In this document: piece by piece, positions 13,696 to 19,933 of the stretch
Layout: each line of letters begins with the position of its first letter
How positions within the stretch are numbered: position 1 is the first letter of the stretch
From: Actinomycetes bacterium
GTDB lineage: Bacteria > Actinomycetota > Actinomycetes > Actinomycetales > Cellulomonadaceae
Direction of reading: 5' to 3'
DNA length: 21,210 nucleotides
Assembly (NCBI GenBank): GCA_023432565.1
Contig: JAEYUL010000112.1
Location: 1 to 21,210 of the forward strand
The notes under the pieces: generated by a model
Seen by the model: only the letters and a program-made list of their open reading frames with translations
What the model was told of the DNA's origin: nothing
The model's database searches: none
Program-made: the position numbers and the translations under genes

Positions 13696-14426
13696 CACGT
13701 GCCGCCCTTCTCGTCGCGAGGGTGGAACAGGTGCCGGAACCCGAGGTACGACGCGAGGGCGAAGCCCACGCCGAGCAGCATGCCCGCCACCACGTCGCTC
13801 GGGTAGTGGACGCCCAGCATGACGCGGTCGACCGCGGTCAGCACGGTGAGCACCGCGGCCGTGCTGACGGCCGCGATCCGCAGGCCGCGCGAGCGCAGCG
13901 CGGGCCACACGAGCAGGACCAGGACCGTGGTCATGAGGGCGGTGTTGGTCGCGTGGCCGGACGGGAACGAGTAGCCGTGCGCGCTCTCGACGGGCTCGTC
14001 GAGCACCGGCCGGGCCCGCCGCACGACCTCCTTGAGGACGTTGGACAGCGCCCAGCCGGACAGGACGGTCGCGGCCGCCCAGCAGGTGCGTGCGGTGTCG
14101 CGTGTGCGCCACCAGAACCACGCGCACAGCCCGAGGACGGGGATCACCAGGTTGCGCGCCAGGAAGACGGTCTGCCAGACGACGAGGGTGCGCAGCAGGC
14201 CGGGCTCGCCGGCGGCGAGCCGCGTGCCGGCCTCGACAGCGGCCTCGTCGAGCCGCGTGAGCGGGGACCAGCTGCCGCGGACGAGCAGGGCGATGCCGAG
14301 CACGAGCACGCCGGTGGCGACTCCGGTCGCGACGGCGATCGCGAGGTGCCCCGCACGGTTGGCGGCGTGCGCGGGATCGACCGGGCGGGAGCCCGGCCGT
14401 GGCCGGCGCAGCTTCTGACGAGTCAT
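13695..14426 (-). CDS. PAP2-family membrane phosphatase (first copy)
   Basis: A 243-residue PAP2 phosphatase starting at ATG 14426 (MTRQKLRRPRPG, a basic cytosolic N-terminus); a TTG three codons upstream is also possible. Motifs are KEVVRRARP (C1), YSFPSGHATNTAL (C2) and DRVMLGVHYPSDVVAG (C3). The spans AIAVATGVATGVLVLGIALLV, NLVIPVLGLCAWFWW, ALMTTVLVLLVWPAL, IAAVSTAAVLTVLTAV and VVAGMLLGVGFALASYL are evident. It lacks close identity to the second copy outside the motifs, so the pair is not a recent duplication. It heads a tightly overlapping PAP2-PAP2-DAGK operon. No clear ribosome binding site is seen. Confidence 0.88.
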   Translation of the reverse strand: MTRQKLRRPRPGSRPVDPAHAANRAGHLAIAVATGVATGVLVLGIALLVRGSWSPLTRLDEAAVEAGTRLAAGEPGLLRTLVVWQTVFLARNLVIPVLGLCAWFWWRTRDTARTCWAAATVLSGWALSNVLKEVVRRARPVLDEPVESAHGYSFPSGHATNTALMTTVLVLLVWPALRSRGLRIAAVSTAAVLTVLTAVDRVMLGVHYPSDVVAGMLLGVGFALASYLGFRHLFHPRDEKGGT

Positions 14427-14473
14427 CCGGGACAACGTGCCACAACCTCGGCGCCGCGTCCTGTCGAGGCGCA

Positions 14474-14499
14474 GGTCAGGGCAGATCAGCGCCCTGCCC
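14474..14499 (-). terminator. Possible terminator after purC
   Basis: GGTCAGGGC (14474-14482) pairs with GCCCTGCCC (14491-14499) with one mismatch and an 8-nt loop, about 70 bp downstream of the purC stop. There is no U tract. Confidence 0.35.
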
Positions 14500-14565
14500 G
14501 CGCACCGCCCCGGCTCGGAGCGCTCGCGGGCTCAGGACGTGCGCAGGCCTCGAGCGTGCGCCGGC

Positions 14566-15492
14566 TCACAGAGCGAGCGGCACCCCCGTGAGCCGCTCGT
14601 ACGCCTCGAGGTAGCGCGCGCGGGTGCGCTCGACCACGTCGTCGGGCAGCGGCGGGGGCGGCGCGTCGGAGGTGCGCTCCCAGCCTGAGGCGGCGGAGGT
14701 CAGCCAGTCCCGCACGAACTGCTTGTCGAAGCTCGGCTGCGGGTGGCCCGGCTGCCACTGGTCGGCGGGCCAGAAGCGCGAGGAGTCCGGCGTGAGGACC
14801 TCGTCGCCCAGCGTGATCGCGCCGGTCACCGGGTCAGTGCCGAACTCGAGCTTGGTGTCGGCGAGGATCACGCCGCGCTCGCGCGCGATCGCCTCGGCGC
14901 GCGCGTACACCGCGAGCGTCAGGTCGCGCAGTGCGGCAGCGTTCGTCTCGCCCACGGTCGCCGCGACGACCGAGTAGGGCACGTTCTCGTCGTGATCGCC
15001 GAGCGCGGCCTTGGTGGCGGGCGTGAAGATCGGCTCCGGCAGTCGTGAGCCGTCGACGAGGCCCGCAGGCAGCGCGATGCCGGTGACCTCGCCGGACACG
15101 CGGTACTCGGCGAGGCCGGAGCCCGTGAGGTACCCGCGCACCACGCACTCGACGGGGAACATCTCGAGGCGGCGGCAGATCATCGCGCGACCCGCGACCG
15201 CGTCGGGCACGTCGGTCGACACGACGTGGCTGGGCACCAGGTCCGCGAGCTGGTCGAACCACCACAACGACAGCTGCGTCAGGACCACGCCCTTGTCCGG
15301 GATGCCGGGGCTCAGCACGTGGTCGTAGGCGGAGACCCGGTCGCTCGCGACGACGAGCACGACGTCACCGTGCGTGTCCCGCAGCGACTGCCCGGCCTCC
15401 GAGTCGTCCGGGACGAACAGGTCGCGGACCTTGCCCGAGTACGTGTGCGTCCAGCCGGTCAGCGTCGGGGCGCCTGTGGTGTCGAGGGTCAC
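14566..15492 (-). CDS. purC: SAICAR synthetase PurC
   Basis: A 308-residue phosphoribosylaminoimidazole-succinocarboxamide synthase that joins CAIR and aspartate using ATP. Diagnostic motifs are HTYSGKVRDLFVPDD (nucleotide loop), VLVVASDRVSAYDHVLSPGIPDKGVVL (in the N-terminal third; quoted as a known block), ECVVRGYLTGSGLAEY, and the ILADTKLEFG and GDEVLTPDSSRFWP blocks, ending in RYLEAYERLTGVPL. The length fits the actinobacterial/yeast-type long form rather than the about 240-residue form. The GTG start at 15492 has no clear Shine-Dalgarno; AAGACT six bases upstream could be a -10 for a leaderless message. It is bounded by a strong terminator upstream. Confidence 0.95.
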   Translation of the reverse strand: MTLDTTGAPTLTGWTHTYSGKVRDLFVPDDSEAGQSLRDTHGDVVLVVASDRVSAYDHVLSPGIPDKGVVLTQLSLWWFDQLADLVPSHVVSTDVPDAVAGRAMICRRLEMFPVECVVRGYLTGSGLAEYRVSGEVTGIALPAGLVDGSRLPEPIFTPATKAALGDHDENVPYSVVAATVGETNAAALRDLTLAVYARAEAIARERGVILADTKLEFGTDPVTGAITLGDEVLTPDSSRFWPADQWQPGHPQPSFDKQFVRDWLTSAASGWERTSDAPPPPLPDDVVERTRARYLEAYERLTGVPLAL

Positions 15493-15556
15493 GTGCCCAG
15501 TCTTGCGCGCCTTGGAGGCCGGGTCACGTCGCGCCCGCCGACCGGACGGCAGACGC

Positions 15557-15582
15557 CGGCGACCCGACGCTGCGGGTCGCCG
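15557..15582 (-). terminator. Terminator after the Trp/Pro-rich membrane protein
   Basis: A 10-bp perfect stem (GGCGACCCG 15558-15566 with CGGGTCGCC 15573-15581, plus a closing C-G pair) with a 6-nt loop lies 10 bp after the stop at 15592. It separates that gene from purC. Confidence 0.7.
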
Positions 15583-15591
15583 ACGCGCGGG

Positions 15592-16215
15592 TCAGCCCTC
15601 GGCGGCGAGGCAGACCAGATCGGTCCCGTCGCCCTGGACGTAGCCGACGGTCGTCTCCGGGCACTGCGCCTCGTCCTTGACGACGCCGACGGCACGGAAG
15701 TCGTGCGCGTTCGAGCAGCCGATGAGCACGGCGTCGTCGCCGTCGAGCTTCCAGCAGGACCCGGTCGTCGGCGTCAGCGACTCGGACTCGGCCCACTTGC
15801 CGATGGCGAGCCCACCGACGGCGAGGCACGCGACCAGTCCGGCGACCGCGACGCCCTTGCCCCGGGCCCCGAGCGCGGCGCCGCCCGCGGAGAGGGACGC
15901 GCGGTAGGTCATGAACGCGCGGAACAGCAGGATCGCACCGAAGATCATCCCGCCGTACCAGATGAACCCGCCGCCCGAGCCGCTGGCGACGATCGTCGTG
16001 ATCGCCCCGGCGAGGAACACGCCCGCGCCGATCCAGAAGGTCTTCACGGCCTGAGCCCGGTGCCCGGCTACGACCGCATCCTGGGAGTCCTCGTCCTCGA
16101 CCCACAGCTGCCAGCCCTCGGGCGCAGCAGGCCAGGACGGGTCGGGCTCCCACCCGGGGGGCGGCCGCCACCCCTCCGGTGCTGCAGGCCAGGTGGGCGG
16201 CGGGTTGTAGCGCAC
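15592..16215 (-). CDS. Membrane protein with Trp/Pro-rich N-terminal repeats and C-terminal Cys domain
   Basis: A 207-residue protein. GTG 16215 follows GGGAG by six to seven bases. Residues 6-38 carry a duplicated cytoplasmic motif: TWPAAPEGWRPPPGW and then SWPAAPEGWQLWV. Three membrane spans follow at about 59-79, 83-103 and 120-139. The C-terminal outside domain (about 140-207) has four cysteines (C154, C167, C185, C202) in a pattern like actinobacterial septum-formation/LppU-type domains, with SCWKLDGDDAVLIGCSNAHDFRAVGVV (quoted loosely) suggesting two disulphides. The Trp/Pro N-terminus resembles DUF2510-type segments of actinobacterial membrane proteins. The function is unknown, and its location between purD and purC may be incidental. 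Confidence 0.75.
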   Translation of the reverse strand: MRYNPPPTWPAAPEGWRPPPGWEPDPSWPAAPEGWQLWVEDEDSQDAVVAGHRAQAVKTFWIGAGVFLAGAITTIVASGSGGGFIWYGGMIFGAILLFRAFMTYRASLSAGGAALGARGKGVAVAGLVACLAVGGLAIGKWAESESLTPTTGSCWKLDGDDAVLIGCSNAHDFRAVGVVKDEAQCPETTVGYVQGDGTDLVCLAAEG

Positions 16216-16238
16216 AGGTTCTCCCGGGGTGACGGCTG

Positions 16239-16256
16239 CCGCGCCCCCTGGCGCGG
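16239..16256 (-). terminator. Possible terminator after purD
   Basis: CCGCGCC (16239-16245) pairs perfectly with GGCGCGG (16250-16256) around a 4-nt loop, 110 bp downstream of the purD stop and 24 bp before the next start codon. The short stem and distance make this weak. Confidence 0.35.
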
Positions 16257-16366
16257 TCGGCGCAGCATGGCATGCACGACGTGTCCGCCGGGTCGCTTCC
16301 GTGCAGGTTCACCCGGATCCGTGCCGCGTTCCCCCCCATGGGGCTGCGACCAGCCCTGACGCGGGC

Positions 16367-17629
16367 TCAGGCGCCGGCCGCGGCGCGGGCGATGTCGGTG
16401 CGGTGCTGCGAGCCGTCCAGGGTGATCCGTGCGACGCCCGCGTACGCGGCCGCACGCGCGTCGGCGAGGTCGGCGCCGGTCGCGGTGACCGACAGCACGC
16501 GCCCCCCGGCGCTCACGACCCGGCCCTCGCCGTCGAGCGCGGTGCCCGCGTGCAGCACGTGCACGTGCGGGACGGCGCCGGCCTCGGCCAGGCCCCCGAT
16601 CACGTCACCGGTGCGCGGCTGCGCAGGGTAGCCCTGCGACGCGACGACGACCGTCACCGCAGCCTCGTCGGACCACTGCAGCGGCGGCAGCGCGCCGAGC
16701 CCGCCGGTGGCCGCGGCGAGCAGCACGCCCGCGAGAGGCGTGCGCAGCCGCGCGAGCACGACCTGCGTCTCCGGGTCGCCGAACCGCGCGTTGAACTCCA
16801 CGACCCGCACGCCCTTGCTGGTCAGCGCGAGCCCGCAGTACAGGACGCCGACGAACGGCGTGCCCCGCCGGGCCATCTCGGCCACCGTCGGGCGGGCGAC
16901 GGTCTCGAGCACCTCCTCGACGAGGCCGTCGGGCGCCCACGGCAGCGGCGTGTACGCGCCCATGCCGCCGGTGTTGGGGCCCTGGTCGTCGTCGAGCGCG
17001 CGCTTGAAGTCCTGCGCCGGGACGAGGGGCACGACGTCGGTGCCGTCGGACAGGACGAACAGGGAGACCTCCGGGCCGTCGAGGTACTCCTCGACGACGA
17101 CCGCACCGCCGTCCTTGGTGAGGCAGGCGCGCGCGTGCTCGATCGCGGCCTCGCGGTCCTCGGTGACGACCACGCCCTTGCCCGCGGCGAGTCCGTCCTC
17201 CTTGACGACGTGGGGGGCGCCGAGCTCGTCGATCGCGGCGACGGCCTGCTCGAGCGTCGTGGCGACACGTGGCTCGGCGGTCGGCACGCCGGCCGCGGCC
17301 ATGACCTCCTTCGCGAACGCCTTCGACCCCTCGAGCCGCGCGGCGGCGCCGGACGGGCCGAAGACCGGGATCCCTGCCGCGCGCACCGCGTCCGCCACGC
17401 CGGCGACGAGCGGCGCCTCGGGTCCGACGACGACGAGGTCGACGCCGAGCTCGCGGGCCAGGCCGGCGACGGCGGTGCCGTCGAGCTGGTCGACGGCGTG
17501 CAGCGTCGCCAGTGTGCCGATCCCGGGGTTGCCGGGCGCGGCGTGCAGCTCGGTGACGGCCGGGTCGGACGAGAGTGCCAGGGTCAGTGCGTGCTCACGG
17601 GCGCCGGTGCCGACGACGAGGATCTTCAC
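16367..17629 (-). CDS. purD: Phosphoribosylamine-glycine ligase PurD
   Basis: A 420-residue ATP-grasp ligase (GAR synthetase), step 2 of purine synthesis. It shows the N-terminal MKILVVGTGAREHAL, DLVVVGPEAPLVAG, the KAFAKEVM lid region, VVKEDGLAAGKGVVV and EEYLDGPEVSLFVLSDG of the ATP-grasp core, QGPNTGGMGAY, and the metal-binding EFNARFGDPETQVVL. GTG 17629 starts the conserved N-terminus. There is no Shine-Dalgarno; a TACGCT -10 ends exactly seven bases before GTG, so the message is probably leaderless. It stands as its own transcription unit. Confidence 0.95.
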   Translation of the reverse strand: MKILVVGTGAREHALTLALSSDPAVTELHAAPGNPGIGTLATLHAVDQLDGTAVAGLARELGVDLVVVGPEAPLVAGVADAVRAAGIPVFGPSGAAARLEGSKAFAKEVMAAAGVPTAEPRVATTLEQAVAAIDELGAPHVVKEDGLAAGKGVVVTEDREAAIEHARACLTKDGGAVVVEEYLDGPEVSLFVLSDGTDVVPLVPAQDFKRALDDDQGPNTGGMGAYTPLPWAPDGLVEEVLETVARPTVAEMARRGTPFVGVLYCGLALTSKGVRVVEFNARFGDPETQVVLARLRTPLAGVLLAAATGGLGALPPLQWSDEAAVTVVVASQGYPAQPRTGDVIGGLAEAGAVPHVHVLHAGTALDGEGRVVSAGGRVLSVTATGADLADARAAAYAGVARITLDGSQHRTDIARAAAGA

Positions 17630-17636
17630 GGCCGCG

Positions 17637-17642
17637 AGCGTA
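17637..17642 (-). promoter_or_regulatory. -10 element for leaderless purD mRNA
   Basis: TACGCT (TANNNT) followed by seven bases and then GTG 17629, the same spacing as at the Cys leader ORF. This places the transcript start on the start codon. Confidence 0.5.
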
Positions 17643-17648
17643 CCGGCG

Positions 17649-17672
17649 CGTGCGCGGCGCTCGTCGCGCACG
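17649..17672 (-). terminator. Possible terminator of the winged-helix regulator
   Basis: CGTGCGCG (17649-17656) pairs with CGCGCACG (17665-17672) around an 8-nt loop, 35 bp downstream of the regulator stop and just upstream of the purD -10. Confidence 0.45.
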
Positions 17673-17706
17673 TCCGTCGAGCGGGCGGCACCCCGGCCCG
17701 GCCCGG

Positions 17707-18438
17707 TCAGTCGTCGGCGGGGAGCGGGAAGACGTCGAGGTAGGCGCGCACGCGCCGGCGAGGCAGCCCGTCCCCGGCGTCCTTGCGGGCCTTGGCCGCG
17801 TCGGTGTGCCGGTCCAGGACCTCCTGCAGCTCGATCGACAGCGCCCGGGCCTCGTCGAGCGTGAGGCTGGACGTCGACGACGTGTGCATCGCCGCCTCGT
17901 CCCACGGCGCCGCGGTGTCGATGGAGTCGAACCACGCCTGGAGCATCTGGGCACGCTCGGCGATCACGGCTCGCAGCGCGGTCTGTGCCGCGAGCCGCAC
18001 CGCGGGCTCCTGCAGGTGGCTGCGGTCGAGCCGGAACCCCACGGGACGCCACCACCGCTCGCGCCCGCCCGACGCGGCGGTGGGGTCGTCCTCGATGAGC
18101 CCGTGCCGCTCGAGCTGGCGCAGGTGGTAGCTCGTCTGGCCTGTGCTCTCCCCGAGGGCGCGCGCGATCTGGCTCGCCGTCCCCGACCCGTGGGCCGACA
18201 GGTAGCTGTACATCGCGATGCGCAGGGGGTGCACGAACGCCTTGAGTGCCTCGGGACCCAGCGGACTCGGTAGCGACAGGTCGTCGGCGTCGAGGCCCGT
18301 CCGGCCGGAGCTCCCGTCGGCCCCGGGCGCGGCCTGCTCGACGCCCGGCTCGTCGACCCCCGGGCGATCTGCCGTCGTCGCCGTGCTGGTGGCGAGGTCC
18401 GATGGGGTCGCCGGGTTCTCACCCTTGCGCTCGGTCAT
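17707..18438 (-). CDS. ArsR-like winged-helix transcriptional regulator
   Basis: A 243-residue regulator. After a disordered, Ala/Asp/Gly-rich N-terminus (1-57), residues about 58-135 form an ArsR/HTH_20-type winged helix: PLGPEALKAFVHPLRIAMYSYL, then GTASQIARALGESTG and the recognition helix QTSYHLRQLERHGLIEDD, with GGRERWWRPVGF as the wing (motifs separated). The C-terminal half (140-243) is helical and Arg/Lys-rich, probably for effector binding or dimerisation. ATG 18438 is chosen; an in-frame ATG at 18486 would read through the 14-bp array and add 16 odd residues. AAAGG lies 11 bases upstream. It is divergent from an MFS exporter across that array, so it is a likely local repressor of both. 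Confidence 0.85.
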   Translation of the reverse strand: MTERKGENPATPSDLATSTATTADRPGVDEPGVEQAAPGADGSSGRTGLDADDLSLPSPLGPEALKAFVHPLRIAMYSYLSAHGSGTASQIARALGESTGQTSYHLRQLERHGLIEDDPTAASGGRERWWRPVGFRLDRSHLQEPAVRLAAQTALRAVIAERAQMLQAWFDSIDTAAPWDEAAMHTSSTSSLTLDEARALSIELQEVLDRHTDAAKARKDAGDGLPRRRVRAYLDVFPLPADD

Positions 18439-18439
18439 A

Positions 18440-18499
18440 TGCAGAGATACCTTTGCATCGCTTCCTTTGCAGAGACTTCTTTGCATCGAGATCTCTGCA
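18440..18499. promoter_or_regulatory. Operator array: five TGCA cores at exact 14-bp spacing
   Basis: TGCA occurs at 18440, 18454, 18468, 18482 and 18496, each exactly 14 bp after the last, between the divergent regulator and exporter. The segments alternate between TGCAGAGA and TGCATCG starts and mostly end CTT, giving a 28-bp higher-order period. Neighbouring TGCA pairs frame 18-bp dyads such as TGCAGAGATACCTTTGCA (18440-18457), TGCAGAGACTTCTTTGCA (18468-18485) and TGCATCGAGATCTCTGCA (18482-18499). The stretch is AT-richer than its surroundings and adjoins the regulator's start codon. Confidence 0.8.
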
Positions 18500-18526
18500 T
18501 CCTTCCACCAGCGTAACGGGGCAGCC

Positions 18527-19849
18527 ATGACGACGAGCACGCACGCGCCGACCACCGCGCCGGCCACCCCGCCGACCCCAGCGACGGCGCACCCGACCGA
18601 GGCCGCGACGCTCGAGCCGCTCGGCAGCCGGTTCACCGCGCTGCTGACGTCGACCGGCCTGGCGAACCTCGGCGACGGCGTCGTCCAGATGGGCGCCCCG
18701 CTCGTCGCGCTGACCCTGACGCGCTCGCCCGGGCAGCTCTCGCTGCTGGCCGCGGCCACCTGGTTGCCGTGGCTGCTGCTCGGCCTCGTCGGCGGCGTCG
18801 TGGTCGACCGGACCGACCGGCGCCACGCGCAGGTCGTCGCGCTCGCCGCCCGCGGCACGCTGCTGGCGTGCGGCACCGCACTCGCCCTCAGCGGCCACCT
18901 GACGATCCTCACGCTCGTCCTGCTGGTCCTGGCGTACGGGGTGACCGAGGTCTTCGCGGACCTCGCGCAGACCGCGCTCGTGCCCGACCTCGTCCCCCGC
19001 AGCCGGCTGCAGGCCGCGAACGGCCGGGTGCTGGCGACGCAGCAGGTGACCAACACGTTCGTCGGGAGCCCGCTCGCGGGTGGGCTGCTCGCGCTCGGCA
19101 CCGGCTGGGTGCTCGGCGTGCCCGCCGCGATGGCCGTCGTCGCCGTCGTCGTCCTGCTGCGCGGCGTCCCCGGCCGCTACCGCGCCGAGCGGTCCGCGCC
19201 CACCCGGGCCGGCGCGGACGTGCGCGAGGGCGTGCGCTACGTCGTGCACCACCCTGTGCTGCGACCGTTCGTGCTGGCCGGCGGCGTCATGAACATGGCG
19301 AACACCGGCTACATGGCCGTGTTCCTGCTGTGGGCCGTCGGCCCGGGCTCGCGGGTCGGGATCCGCGCGGAGCACTACGCGCTGCTCGCCACGCTGTTCG
19401 CGCTGGGGGCCGTCGGCGGGTCGCTGCTGACCGAGCGGCTCGTGCGCCGCCTGCCCGAGCTCGGGGTCATGTACGTGTGCTGGGGCGTGATCGCCCCGAT
19501 GCTGCTCGTGCCGGTGCTCGTGCCGCGGGTCGCGGCGATCGGCGCGGTCATGGTGCTGCTCGGCGCGACCAACACGATCGGCAACACGATCTCGATGTCG
19601 CTGCGCCAGCGCGTCGTCCCGCGTGAGCTGCTCGGCCGCACCGCGGGCGCGGGCCGGACCATCGCGTACGGGCTCATGCCCGTGGGTGCGCTGCTCGCGG
19701 GCGTGGTCGGCGAGCACGCGGGCATCCGGCCGGTGCTGATCGGCGCGGCCGTGATCACCGCGCTCGCAGCCGTCTACCCGGTGCTCACGGTGCGGCGCGC
19801 CACCGTCGCCGCGGCCGAGGCCGCGAACCCGGACCTCCCACCCGCCTGA
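18527..19849 (+). CDS. MFS transporter, EntS/MFS_3-type exporter
   Basis: A 440-residue major facilitator. The first about 30 residues are Thr/Pro/Ala-rich and cytosolic. SRFTALLTSTGLANLGDGVVQMGAPLVAL begins the first span; the loop after span 2 is GGVVVDRTDRRHAQVVAL, the MFS motif A region (G-x-x-x-D-R-x-x-R). About twelve hydrophobic spans follow, through TLVLLVLAYGVTEVFADLAQT, LRPFVLAGGVMNMANTGYMAVFLL and VLIGAAVITALAAVYPVL (quoted as landmarks). It resembles the EntS/multidrug exporter family (MFS_3). ATG 18527 follows GGGG by five bases. Probably controlled by the adjacent winged-helix regulator; the exported compound is unknown. Confidence 0.88.
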   Translation: MTTSTHAPTTAPATPPTPATAHPTEAATLEPLGSRFTALLTSTGLANLGDGVVQMGAPLVALTLTRSPGQLSLLAAATWLPWLLLGLVGGVVVDRTDRRHAQVVALAARGTLLACGTALALSGHLTILTLVLLVLAYGVTEVFADLAQTALVPDLVPRSRLQAANGRVLATQQVTNTFVGSPLAGGLLALGTGWVLGVPAAMAVVAVVVLLRGVPGRYRAERSAPTRAGADVREGVRYVVHHPVLRPFVLAGGVMNMANTGYMAVFLLWAVGPGSRVGIRAEHYALLATLFALGAVGGSLLTERLVRRLPELGVMYVCWGVIAPMLLVPVLVPRVAAIGAVMVLLGATNTIGNTISMSLRQRVVPRELLGRTAGAGRTIAYGLMPVGALLAGVVGEHAGIRPVLIGAAVITALAAVYPVLTVRRATVAAAEAANPDLPPA

Positions 19850-19876
19850 CGGCGGCCGCAGTCACCGCGTCGACGC

Positions 19877-19914
19877 ACGAGGCCCGGACCCCATCGCAGG
19901 GGTCCGGGCCTCGT
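19877..19914. terminator. Strong bidirectional terminator
   Basis: A perfect 16-bp stem (ACGAGGCCCGGACCCC 19877-19892 with 19899-19914) around a 6-nt loop, between the convergent stops of the MFS gene and purA. Confidence 0.92.
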
Positions 19915-19933
19915 CGCGCTCAGCCTGGCGTGC

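Noticed and set aside
16229..17743. Long + strand ORF opposite purD
   Set aside because: Antisense shadow of a fully recognised gene.
18440..18499. CRISPR array
   Set aside because: 14-bp units with no spacers and no cas genes; it fits an operator.
18419..19717. Long minus-strand ORF opposite the MFS gene
   Set aside because: His/Arg/Gly-rich shadow; the MFS on the other strand has clear membrane spans.
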